In this document: in pieces, positions 1 through 7,087 of the stretch | Position numbering within the stretch: the stretch's first letter is position 1 | Layout of the letters: every line of letters starts with the position of its first letter | Source: a virus | Virus record (IMG/VR): IMGVR_UViG_3300042391_000611 | Coordinates: 1 to 26,331 of that record | Length of the DNA: 26,331 nt | Strand: one strand, 5' to 3' | Made by a program: the position numbers and the translations under genes | Notes under the pieces: model-generated | The model's input: only the letters and a program-made list of their open reading frames with translations | The model's database searches: none | Told to the model about the DNA's origin: nothing

Positions 1-245
1 CCGTTGCCCATGAATACCACGTTACCGTCAGTGGCGGACCTTTTGAACGTGATGGCGTGAACTCGCGAGGAATTGCCCATCCACTTGTCAATGACGATGC
101 CGGGACGCTTCACGATGCCGCCGAACGGAGTCGGGATGAAGTTCTCCAACTGCACGCAGCCTGTGCGCAGTTTCTCAATGTCAAAGCGCCCACCGATGCG
201 CGGAGTCATTAATCCGCCGTTGAAATTAGCGTGTAAAGTATTCAT
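1..245 (-). CDS. tail tubular protein B-like, N-terminal part
   Basis: This is the first 81 codons of a gene that runs off the left edge of the window. The N-terminus has the pattern usual for T7 gp12-like tail nozzle proteins: GG, then TPRIGGRFDIEKLRTGC, then LENFIPTPFGGIVKRPG. These proteins form the distal tail tube of podoviruses. The ATG at 243-245 overlaps the stop of the tail tubular A gene in an ATGA arrangement, which fixes the start and points to translational coupling. The order A then B is the usual one in podoviral tails. The assignment rests on N-terminal pattern and neighbours only. Confidence 0.8.
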   Translation of the reverse strand, partial: MNTLHANFNGGLMTPRIGGRFDIEKLRTGCVQLENFIPTPFGGIVKRPGIVIDKWMGNSSRVHAITFKRSATDGNVVFMGN

Positions 246-1069
246 GCGGAGAGGAAGCCACGGCGAGCACGGACAACGCGGGAATCATAATCAGGATCAA
301 TCACACGGCCCTTGCCCTGCCTCGCGTCCTGGCCTTTGGCTTTTGGCCCAATTTGCTGCTCGAATCTACCGCGAAGCTCCGCAGCTTTGCCGCTAGGGCC
401 GGTCAAGTCTTGAGCGATGTAGGAGGCAAGCAGGAGCGCGAATGCGTTGATGAAGTGCTGACTCCATTCTGTCTGCGTCTCGTTTTTGTAAACGTAGCGG
501 AGGGTCACGATGTCCTCATTCGTGAGCAGCTTGCCAAGCTCCACCGCGTAAGGGACCGAGTCGTTTTCGTTCGCCTCGAAGCCGTTCACGTTGACCACGC
601 GCAGGCAGTCGGCAGGAAGTGTGTGCTGGTAGTCCCAGCCGAATAGCGGAGCTTTCACCCACTTACCTGTGCCGCTGGTATGCGAGCCGCTGAAAACTGA
701 GTCGTCTAGGTCGAAGGTGTTTGAGTTGATCACCGTCACATACCAAGTCCCGTTCGCGTCCACGCCTTCCACTTCCTTGATGTGGACACGATCACCCGTC
801 GTCAGTCCGTGGCTTGTAGCGGTCACGCGAATTTCATCACTCGCCCCAGCATCGGCCAGAGCCACGCCAGATAGCGCCGTCCATGCAATCTCATTGCGCC
901 ACCGCTTCGTTGCGAAGTTCCACGGATGCGAAGCTAATGCCTCATCCCTCGCAGGGTCAAACCACTTCCGGCATGTCACAGCCTGCGGAGTGTTGTCAGT
1001 TAATAGCGCCGTCAGCGACTTGCCGCCGATTAGCGAGATGGCAAGGTTTGCAATTTGAGTTTCAGTCAT
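242..1069 (-). CDS. tail tubular protein A-like (T7 gp11 family)
   Basis: A 275-residue protein that probably forms the adaptor ring between portal and tail nozzle. The N-terminus (TETQIANLAISLIGG, then WFDPARDEALASHPWNFATKR) and the C-terminal helices (HFINAFALLLASYIAQDLTG, then the LRGRFEQQ region) match the gp11 pattern. Residues about 70-140 are an inserted beta-rich stretch (TATSHGLTTGDRVHIKEVEG followed by SNTFDLDDS) resembling the FCCH-type domain often found in phage virion proteins. The upstream sequence has no clear Shine-Dalgarno. A terminator lies between it and the preceding virion gene, so it may have its own transcript or depend on read-through. Confidence 0.88.
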   Translation of the reverse strand: MTETQIANLAISLIGGKSLTALLTDNTPQAVTCRKWFDPARDEALASHPWNFATKRWRNEIAWTALSGVALADAGASDEIRVTATSHGLTTGDRVHIKEVEGVDANGTWYVTVINSNTFDLDDSVFSGSHTSGTGKWVKAPLFGWDYQHTLPADCLRVVNVNGFEANENDSVPYAVELGKLLTNEDIVTLRYVYKNETQTEWSQHFINAFALLLASYIAQDLTGPSGKAAELRGRFEQQIGPKAKGQDARQGKGRVIDPDYDSRVVRARRGFLSA

Positions 1070-1086
1070 GGCTTTTCAAAAGGAAA

Positions 1087-1114
1087 GCCCGACGCAGATC
1101 ACTCCACGTCGGGC
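1087..1114 (-). terminator. rho-independent terminator after the virion protein gene
   Basis: A perfect 8-bp stem, GCCCGACG at 1087-1094 with CGTCGGGC at 1107-1114, has a 12-base loop. On the minus strand it is followed by TTTCCTTTT. It lies 39 bases after the stop of the 1153-1644 gene and just before tail tubular A. It could limit or separate expression of the tail genes from the abundant head proteins. Confidence 0.75.
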
Positions 1115-1152
1115 CGGTAACACCAACAACACGACCAAGCGTTGTTCCCGGT

Positions 1153-1644
1153 TTAGCCGAGAGTGTAGGCCAGATTCCAGTTCTGCGTGTGCGAACTAGC
1201 GCCTGTAACAGTGGTCCAAGTGACGACGATCCAGACATCCGTGGTGAAAGTCACGGGAGTGAGGAAATCGACGCCGATGGTGCCAGCCTCAGAGAGGAAC
1301 TTGCGACCAGCGGCAGAGCCAAGAGCCAAAGCGGTGCCGAAGGCGTCCACATCAACGACAACAGGAGTGTCGGCGGTAGTGAAGTAGCCGATGGAGCCCG
1401 TGCAGGCCGTGGATGCTGGCGCGCCGTAATCCACAGAGCAAAGCTGAGGAATGAGGCGGGCGCCTTTGGGGAGGCGAGCGAGATAAAGCGGATCAGCCGT
1501 AGCAGCGGTGTAACCGGTTTTCGTCACTTGCAAGAAGTGAAGATTACCGCCCGCTTGCTTGAGGTTAGGAGCCGCCGAGGAATCGCCAGTAGCGCCCCCA
1601 GCAGAGTTCTGAGACGTTGCGAAGGTAGTGAAGACGTTAGCCAT
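1153..1644 (-). CDS. virion protein next to the major capsid gene (possible decoration protein)
   Basis: A 163-residue protein rich in Gly, Ala, Thr and Ser with few charged residues, as expected of a beta-structured virion protein. No family is recognised with confidence. It is the only gene between major capsid and tail tubular A and is isolated by terminators on both sides (1678-1699 and 1087-1114), so it is likely made in quantity as its own unit. In related phages this position holds a head decoration or head-completion protein; that role is inferred from position and composition. The leader CTCAATTCCTCACTATT before the ATG has no Shine-Dalgarno and resembles the leader of the capsid gene. 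Confidence 0.72.
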   Translation of the reverse strand: MANVFTTFATSQNSAGGATGDSSAAPNLKQAGGNLHFLQVTKTGYTAATADPLYLARLPKGARLIPQLCSVDYGAPASTACTGSIGYFTTADTPVVVDVDAFGTALALGSAAGRKFLSEAGTIGVDFLTPVTFTTDVWIVVTWTTVTGASSHTQNWNLAYTLG

Positions 1645-1677
1645 AATAGTGAGGAATTGAGAGTTGAGGTTTAGAAA

Positions 1678-1699
1678 GGGGCGGCTTTTAGGCCGCCCC
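1678..1699 (-). terminator. rho-independent terminator after the major capsid gene
   Basis: A perfect 8-bp GC-rich stem, GGGGCGGC at 1678-1685 with GCCGCCCC at 1692-1699, has a 6-base loop. On the minus strand it is followed by TTTCTAA. It begins 13 bases after the capsid stop codon and would end the capsid transcript. Confidence 0.8.
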
Positions 1700-1711
1700 G
1701 TTCAGTTCAGG

Positions 1712-2602
1712 TTATGGGCTTTCGTCAGCGTAGATGCGGACGACACGGGTGTTCTCAGTGCGGACAGCACCAGCGCGATAGACGCCGCGAAGCTGCTTGG
1801 CATGACGACGATCAGGCAGAAGGTCGATGTGAACGGTGCGACCGATCTCAGCGAACTTGACGCCAGACTTGTGCCAGGCAAAGCAGGTGCGGACATCCGT
1901 GCTGGTGTTCAGGCTCAGACGCTCAGTGCGGATGAACTTGAAACCAGCGAACATATCCACAGAGCCAGAGGCGAGAGCCTTCACGTTCACGAAATCGCCA
2001 GAGGTGATTTGAGTCGTGAGGAGCATGTCCTGAAGCTGCTGTGCCGAGGTGGCGAAGTAGCGTTCGCCGTCGTCCACTTCGGCCTCGTCCAGAATCTTCT
2101 TGGCCTGGAGAATCTTCGCCACGGTCAGGCCGCTGTTAGCGGTAGAACCGGAAGCGACGTAATCCACGGCGATGGAGAAGTTCGAGTCGAATGCGTCAGT
2201 GGTCGTTCCGTCCTCGCCGATGTAGCGAGTGGCGTCGAAACTGGAGATGATGACCGAATCCTTCGTGCGATTGCTCGCAGCCTGGAGGCTCATCACTTCG
2301 TCCGAGTCGGGCAGAGCGATTTGACCAAGGTTGATTTCATCGTCCTCATCCCAGACTTTCACGAACTCGAAGCGGCGGCGGTAGATCCAGTATTTTGTGC
2401 CGGTGGAGTCACCGTCTGGAGTGTCGCCCTTGCGAGTGGTGATCTCGGTCATGGTGCCGAGGTCAAGCATGTTGTATTGCTTCCGCTTGCCGGTGAAGGA
2501 ATCGGATGTGACGGCTCCGCCAAGGCGGGAGTCCGTTTGCTGGGCTTTCATTTCCCAGTTCGTTGCGACTTCTTTTTCGAAGAATGTAGTGAGTTCAGCC
2601 AT
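1712..2602 (-). CDS. major capsid protein
   Basis: A 296-residue protein that should form the icosahedral shell. It starts with AELTTFFEKEVATNWEMKAQQ and has the DSFTGKRKQYNMLDLGTMTEITTRKGDTP and YRRRFEFVKVWDEDDEINLG regions seen in the Phage_capsid_2 type of major head protein. The C-terminus (AWHKSGVKFAEIGRTVHIDLLPDRRHAKQLRGVYRAGAVRTENTRVVRI) is the usual final beta segment of this family. It follows the scaffold gene, as normal. The gene has a long untranslated leader after a terminator, suggesting independent and strong expression. The ATG has no Shine-Dalgarno; the leader is CAATTCTCGCATTTT. Confidence 0.88.
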   Translation of the reverse strand: MAELTTFFEKEVATNWEMKAQQTDSRLGGAVTSDSFTGKRKQYNMLDLGTMTEITTRKGDTPDGDSTGTKYWIYRRRFEFVKVWDEDDEINLGQIALPDSDEVMSLQAASNRTKDSVIISSFDATRYIGEDGTTTDAFDSNFSIAVDYVASGSTANSGLTVAKILQAKKILDEAEVDDGERYFATSAQQLQDMLLTTQITSGDFVNVKALASGSVDMFAGFKFIRTERLSLNTSTDVRTCFAWHKSGVKFAEIGRTVHIDLLPDRRHAKQLRGVYRAGAVRTENTRVVRIYADESP

Positions 2603-2777
2603 AAAATGCGAGAATTGCGACTTGTCCGAGTCGGGACGTGTCAGGATTAGAATCCCTTGTTTCTCGCGGGTGTCTGCGTAGCAGGCCGCTTGTAACGGGT
2701 GCAGGCAGGTGTCGCACGTTGTGCGGCTGCTTTGACTCGTCGTGAGTCTGCTAGATTACTTCGGAGATGTCAAATAA
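2603..2777 (-). promoter_or_regulatory. leader region of the major capsid gene
   Basis: A gene-free stretch of about 175 bases between the terminator at 2778-2809 and the capsid ATG. It probably holds the capsid promoter, but I cannot point to convincing -35 and -10 boxes. The frame of the capsid gene is open upstream for some 45 codons and encodes a CxxC-containing peptide, but it has no ATG or GTG, so I do not extend the gene. No other structure is evident. Confidence 0.4.
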
Positions 2778-2809
2778 AAAAGCGGCCCCCATTTCTGAGA
2801 GCCGCTTTT
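2778..2809 (-). terminator. terminator between scaffold and major capsid genes
   Basis: A perfect 9-bp stem, AAAAGCGGC at 2778-2786 with GCCGCTTTT at 2801-2809, has a 14-base loop. The minus strand continues with a run of T (GCTTTTTTATTTG), typical of rho-independent termination, and the plus strand also has TTTT in the right arm. It sits about 50 bases past the scaffold stop, so it separates portal/scaffold transcription from the capsid unit. Confidence 0.8.
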
Positions 2810-2857
2810 GCTATGCCACAAACATATACCACCCCAGCACCACACCGAAGTTCGCCT

Positions 2858-3817
2858 TTACAATATCGTATCCTTCACGCCTTGCAAGCGCATCATTAGC
2901 GACTGTGCCTGCTGCTGCCGCTCTTTGCCCTCCTTGTTGTGATAGGCCGCGTGCCAAGGATTCGCGGGATTCCTGCGGATGTCTTCCGCCTGATCCGCGC
3001 CCGTCAGCCCCAGCCCGACCTTATTCGATGCGACGAATTTGTCTTCCTGAATCAGCGATGCCGCCGAGTGTAATGCCTTAATCATCTTCGCCGAGTTGCC
3101 AATCTCCGCGTCGTTGACATCGAGTCCGAGGAGTTCAGCGGCTTTCAGCGCCTTGCCGACGTTGTTTTGGTAGTTCTCGCCCCACTCCTTTTTCAGTGCG
3201 TCACGCTCGCCAGCAATGAATGCGTCGAGCTTCGCCTTACCGCCAGCGTTCATCTTGCCCATGCGTTCGGTGTCGAATGCCACCAGCTTTTGAGCCTGCG
3301 CAGGAGTGAGGCCGAGTTCATGCGCCAGCGCGCCAAACTTGCCGACTTCTTCCTCGTTCCACTCTACGCCTTCCGGCAGTGCGTCGGGTTTCTTGAGCCC
3401 GTAGCCGGTCACGTCGTCAGGAACGCCGATGGCCTTACGATAGGCCGCAATTTCCTCGGGCTTTGCGTCAGGGCCGGGAACTTTGACGCCGGGAGCGACA
3501 CGTTGGCCGATGAGCTTCTGCGCGTTTCCGTGGCCTCGTAGGAGTTCAGCGACGTTTGGATACTTGCCGAGCGTCCCAGCGTAGTCCTTCAAATCGGGCG
3601 GCAGCGTGTCAACCCATCCCTGCTTGAAAGCGCCTTTGTCATCGAGCGCAGAGCGGAAGTCCCATTCACCACCAGTCGTGGCAGTGGTCGTGGTGGCCGC
3701 TGCCGCTGTGGTTGTAACTGCCGACTGTGTAGATGCTCCAGCGTCTCCGCCGAGGATGGTTGTTGAACCACCGCCAGCGCCAGAACCATCGTCAGGAGAA
3801 AAGAGAAACGTCTTCAT
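2858..3817 (-). CDS. capsid scaffolding / assembly protein
   Basis: A 319-residue protein just upstream of the capsid gene. After a low-complexity Gly/Ala/Thr region (residues about 10-50) it has EWDFRSALDDKGAFKQGW, then LRGHGNAQKLIGQRV, then IAAYRKAIGVPDDVTGYGLKKP, then helical segments ending in LMMRLQGVKDTIL. This arrangement (linker, VPDSPEGY-like motif, long helices, short basic C-terminus) is usual for podoviral scaffold proteins, which guide procapsid assembly and leave before packaging. The start overlaps the stop of the upstream gene by one base (TAATG). A GGAG element lies within the end of the upstream gene. Confidence 0.82.
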   Translation of the reverse strand: MKTFLFSPDDGSGAGGGSTTILGGDAGASTQSAVTTTAAAATTTTATTGGEWDFRSALDDKGAFKQGWVDTLPPDLKDYAGTLGKYPNVAELLRGHGNAQKLIGQRVAPGVKVPGPDAKPEEIAAYRKAIGVPDDVTGYGLKKPDALPEGVEWNEEEVGKFGALAHELGLTPAQAQKLVAFDTERMGKMNAGGKAKLDAFIAGERDALKKEWGENYQNNVGKALKAAELLGLDVNDAEIGNSAKMIKALHSAASLIQEDKFVASNKVGLGLTGADQAEDIRRNPANPWHAAYHNKEGKERQQQAQSLMMRLQGVKDTIL

Positions 3818-4428
3818 TACTCAGCGTCTCCTTTCTTGTCAGTGGTTTCCGAGGGCAGGCGTTGCAGTTTGGCGATGCGGATCTTCTCGCCTGCGTCGCG
3901 TTCAGCTAATGACGGCTGCTTGCGATTCGGCGGATAGATCACTGCAAACTCTTCCTCCGTGGCGTGAGAGCGAACCCACTCAACAAAAGCGGGCGTTTTG
4001 TCGCCCATGTCTGGCAGAGTCGCAGGAGGTGGCGAGATGGCGGAGAACTTGGCGATGAGTTCCTGCTTGTTGAGAATGCGTGCGTTGAACTGTGGTTCCT
4101 CCTGCTTGGCGACTGAAGCCACGGGAGCGAGTCCGCGCCGTTGAAGCTCTGCCAAAAGCTCAGCGTCAGAGAGCGCTTTCTCAACGCGAGAGGCCACCTC
4201 AAACGCCCCCGTTGACGGGTGAAGTTTGCTAACCACCTCGCGAGTGATTGCCTCAGTCTCGCCAATCTCAGCCACGATGAAGCTCAGCTTGTCGCTGTTG
4301 AGCGCCTTCTTGATTGCACCCTTGACCGTGGGGCCGAGAGCCTTCGGAGACGTGATAACGTCCCCCGATATGCTGGCGATTGTCTCGCCGTCTTTTAAGA
4401 CGTTTCCGCCTTCGATTTCGATGTTCAT
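3817..4428 (-). CDS. hypothetical protein upstream of scaffold
   Basis: A 203-residue soluble protein with no family I recognise. The N-terminus (MNIEIEGGNVLKDGETIASI) looks like a small beta structure, followed by helical segments (VASRVEKALSDAELLAELQRRG) and a Pro-rich linker. The C-terminus is charged. It lies between portal-side genes and scaffold, so an accessory role in head assembly is a fair guess only. Its leader is GAACCAACACACGAC directly before the ATG, a C/A-rich type without Shine-Dalgarno that recurs before other genes here. Confidence 0.65.
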   Translation of the reverse strand: MNIEIEGGNVLKDGETIASISGDVITSPKALGPTVKGAIKKALNSDKLSFIVAEIGETEAITREVVSKLHPSTGAFEVASRVEKALSDAELLAELQRRGLAPVASVAKQEEPQFNARILNKQELIAKFSAISPPPATLPDMGDKTPAFVEWVRSHATEEEFAVIYPPNRKQPSLAERDAGEKIRIAKLQRLPSETTDKKGDAE

Positions 4429-4444
4429 GTCGTGTGTTGGTTCA

Positions 4445-4759
4445 TCAAGGCTTCATGCCCTGAAATTCTGCGGGTGCCTCTGCGGGCTTGGAAATGTCAT
4501 CTTCGTCCAGCATCGCGACTCCGAGGGCGAGACGCTTGGCTATGTGGGCGATCACGTTTTTCTCGCCGTCCCTGATTGCCGCCGCGTGCGTGTTGTGCCC
4601 GTCGTCACTGCGGAAGCTTGGCTTGATCGGATTGAACTTCGATTGCAGATCCTTTTCCCAGACGGTTTTAAAGGACGGATTCAGCGCCAGCACTTCCCAC
4701 GCGGCCCTCACTTCGGCCTCGCGGTTACGCCTCTGCCCTTCGATTTCTGCGGGTGTCAT
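4445..4759 (-). CDS. Bbp19-like small phage protein
   Basis: A 104-residue protein with NPSFKTVWEKDLQSKFNP, then the PSFRSDDGHNTHAAAIRDGE stretch, then KNVIAHIAKRLALG. The layout (short helix, a gap, then a His/Asn/Ala-rich turn and a GEKNV helix) resembles the small Bbp19-type protein that often lies between portal and scaffold in podoviruses; its function is unknown. The 28-base spacer upstream is almost entirely the C/A-rich motif in tandem (ACCACACGACCAGACACCAA then CACGACCAA), with no Shine-Dalgarno. Family membership is by eye. Confidence 0.65.
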   Translation of the reverse strand: MTPAEIEGQRRNREAEVRAAWEVLALNPSFKTVWEKDLQSKFNPIKPSFRSDDGHNTHAAAIRDGEKNVIAHIAKRLALGVAMLDEDDISKPAEAPAEFQGMKP

Positions 4760-4787
4760 TTGGTCGTGTTGGTGTCTGGTCGTGTGG

Positions 4788-5048
4788 TCACAATCGTTTT
4801 GCCGCGAGTTGCCCCACGGTGTTCATAAATCGGGCGAACTGGTAGGTTGCCATTTCGATCGCGCATTCCTCGTCAGCGTCGGAAGGCAGTGCCACGCGGT
4901 CCTCAAAAGTGCGGCCGTAAAACTTGAGCACGAATTTGAAACAGTAAATGCCCTCGCGGAAGGCGTTCAGCGTGCGAGCGCGCACCGTTGAAATGTTCGC
5001 GCTTTCATCCAGCCAGATCACACAAAGGTCTTTCGTTGGTGCGCTCAT
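4788..5048 (-). CDS. hypothetical protein downstream of portal
   Basis: An 86-residue soluble protein (MSAPTKDLCVIWLDESANIS at the N-terminus, ending GQLAAKRL). I recognise no domain. Its ATG overlaps the stop of the portal gene (ATGA), and the portal C-terminal codons supply a good Shine-Dalgarno (GGAGG, 7 bases before the ATG), so the two proteins are likely made in a coupled way. A minor virion or assembly role is inferred from location. Confidence 0.65.
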   Translation of the reverse strand: MSAPTKDLCVIWLDESANISTVRARTLNAFREGIYCFKFVLKFYGRTFEDRVALPSDADEECAIEMATYQFARFMNTVGQLAAKRL

Positions 5049-6748
5049 GCCATTTCCTCCATAGCCTTTTTAGTTTCATCGACTCCGCCCATGTTTTTTA
5101 CGGCCTTCGAGCCCTGCTCAAGCATCATTGCGGCCTGTTGAGCTTGAGCGGCTTCGGCCCGCGCCTGACGAGTTTGTGCCACCTGCTCGCCATCGAGCAT
5201 CCAAGCCGCAGGCATTCCGTTAGAACGCGCACGGTCACGAGTGATACGATCAAAGTCATAGTTGTCGAGAATGTCGGGGCGCGTCTGCGCAATCACTAAA
5301 TCAGTCTCAAGCTGGCGTTCAAAGCCGTTCATTCCAAGTTGATCGAGCGCCAGCGCCAGCCGTGAGGAGTAGCTGATAGCAGGGTCAGGAATGACGCCCA
5401 TGAACTCAGAGACGGGGATGATTGCCTCCTCTGGTGGCTGCTCCAATAGTCCCGCTTCCATCGCCATCGAGAACACGCGCAAGAGGATTGGATTGTGCTT
5501 CTCACTGCTCAGTCGGGAGAACGCGGGCGAGATGAGCACGATCTTCTCAGCGGCTCGCTCTGCCACTTCTCGAGCTGTCATCTGCCGGTCCAATGTGGCA
5601 AACATTCGGAAAAGCTCCGCGTGGAACTTCATATTCACGGCCTCCTGCCGCATCTTCACACGATCCACGGCGACGTTGTAATCTCCCGTTTGCTGGATGG
5701 GTTTCGGCCAGCGGTCAGACTGAATCGAGCCGGGCATGTAGGTAATGCCGCCAGCGGAGAGAATAAGCTCTCCCTCCATGTCCTCCGGCGCAATCATCGC
5801 AGGACGCACGATCTTTTCAGCCGCGCAATCCAGCATCATCTGAAGGAAGTTGACCTGCCGAGTGTCTGCCAACGCAGCGAAGCCGGGGCCGTAGCCATAG
5901 GGCGATTTGCTCGAAAGCGCCGACCATTTGAGATACCGACCGACCGCGAATGGGAACGAATCATAGCCCGACTCCTTCACGACCTTCTTCGACTTCGTTT
6001 CGACGTAGCAGGACGCAAACGCCTTCCCCCATGAGGCATTCCGGCCCGCGCCCTCTGGCCGTTCACTCTCTGGCCTTGGGTAAACGGCGTGAATGAACTT
6101 ATGCTTGAGTTGCGCTTTCTTGTCGTCCTTGAGGCAGTCTTTGACATCCTTTGGAAGATTGTCATCGCCGAACAAATCAGCGGCTTGCTTGGCCGTGATG
6201 TCCATCTCACGATAGAGCGTGCTCACTTTGCCGAATCCGTCCTCTTCAATGGCAAAGGAGCCGAGCGGCAAGGACTCGAAACGAAATTGACCATCCTCCA
6301 TCCCGCAGAACATGGCCGAGGTGCCGAAGGTGCAATGCGTCAGCAGATCCTCATGGATCTCGGTGTAGAAATTCGAGTTCGCCAGCAGTTCGCGAATGCG
6401 CTCAGAACATCCCGCAAGCCACTGCTTCACGCGGTCATTCCCTCGAAGCTCGAAGATTGGCTTGTAATTGAACCACGCCTCATTCGCTGGCGAGGTCCAG
6501 GACATGAGACCGCCCGCCATTGTCATAGCCGCGTCTCCCGCAGTCGTGTCGAAAAGCAGCGCTTCCTTGGAACTCGAAGGCGTTTCGTAAGTCGTGGAGA
6601 TGCCAGCTTTACGAGGCATCATCAAATCAGCGATCTCCTGCCACTGCGGCTTCCACACGGATAGCTCAGTGCTCATTCCCTGCCACTGGCGGAGGATGTC
6701 AGCGCCACGGGCGGACGATGCCGAGGGCGGTTTAGAGTTCTCCTCCAT
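5045..6748 (-). CDS. portal protein (podoviral head-to-tail connector)
   Basis: A 567-residue protein of the T7-type connector family, which forms the dodecameric ring through which DNA is packaged and ejected. Diagnostic regions are WKPQWQEIADLMMPRK (about 35-50), LLFDTTAGDAAMTMAGGLMSWTSP (about 64-87), HCTFGTSAMFCGM, and FPFAVGRYLKWSALSSKSPYGYGPG (about 265-290), followed by MTAREVAERA. The C-terminus is an Ala/Gln-rich helix. The start is set by ATG at 6746-6748 with GGGAGGTG 11 bases upstream, inside the end of the preceding gene. The length fits the family, and the neighbours (TerL upstream, scaffold downstream) agree. Confidence 0.92.
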   Translation of the reverse strand: MEENSKPPSASSARGADILRQWQGMSTELSVWKPQWQEIADLMMPRKAGISTTYETPSSSKEALLFDTTAGDAAMTMAGGLMSWTSPANEAWFNYKPIFELRGNDRVKQWLAGCSERIRELLANSNFYTEIHEDLLTHCTFGTSAMFCGMEDGQFRFESLPLGSFAIEEDGFGKVSTLYREMDITAKQAADLFGDDNLPKDVKDCLKDDKKAQLKHKFIHAVYPRPESERPEGAGRNASWGKAFASCYVETKSKKVVKESGYDSFPFAVGRYLKWSALSSKSPYGYGPGFAALADTRQVNFLQMMLDCAAEKIVRPAMIAPEDMEGELILSAGGITYMPGSIQSDRWPKPIQQTGDYNVAVDRVKMRQEAVNMKFHAELFRMFATLDRQMTAREVAERAAEKIVLISPAFSRLSSEKHNPILLRVFSMAMEAGLLEQPPEEAIIPVSEFMGVIPDPAISYSSRLALALDQLGMNGFERQLETDLVIAQTRPDILDNYDFDRITRDRARSNGMPAAWMLDGEQVAQTRQARAEAAQAQQAAMMLEQGSKAVKNMGGVDETKKAMEEMA

Positions 6749-7019
6749 AGCTGGTCACACCTCCCGAGCTTGCACCAAGTTTTGACTTCTTCCCGAGAGT
6801 CGGCGTGTTGAACTCACCCGCGAGAATCGTGTCTTGCAGCCCATTACGACGGCCAGCGTTGCGAATTGCTTCAGCTTCCGGCTCAGGTTCCACACGAACG
6901 GGCGCAGGAGATGGCGCTGGTTTCGGCGGTTTGGATGCGCCCTTGTGCAAGCGTGAGAGCTTACCGTTTGCGCCGATCAAGTCGGCATCCCAGAAGGGAC
7001 CATTAAAGTCGATGTGCAT
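6732..7019 (-). CDS. small podoviral protein between terminase and portal
   Basis: A 95-residue protein with a Pro/Glu-rich middle (about 30-52) and a C-terminal segment GRRNGLQDTILAGEFNTPTL followed by GKKSKLG. Short proteins with a TIL(T/A)G...LG tail are commonly found beside terminase and portal genes in podoviruses; their function is not established. It overlaps the portal start by 17 bases and its end supplies the portal Shine-Dalgarno. No Shine-Dalgarno is seen before its own ATG. Confidence 0.65.
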   Translation of the reverse strand: MHIDFNGPFWDADLIGANGKLSRLHKGASKPPKPAPSPAPVRVEPEPEAEAIRNAGRRNGLQDTILAGEFNTPTLGKKSKLGASSGGVTSYGGEL

Positions 7020-7087
7020 GATGGATAGTCTTTAAGGTGGCTTGCGCAAACCTCCGCCAAAGCGGTGCTAATCCATTTCTAAACGAT

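Noticed and set aside
883-1674. Plus-strand reading of 263 codons across tail tubular A and the virion gene
   Set aside because: It runs over two real genes and a terminator, with low-complexity translation.
1664-2650. Long plus-strand reading opposite the major capsid gene (328 codons)
   Set aside because: It is the mirror of the capsid coding sequence, has no ribosome site and no recognisable protein pattern; the minus-strand frame is clearly the gene.
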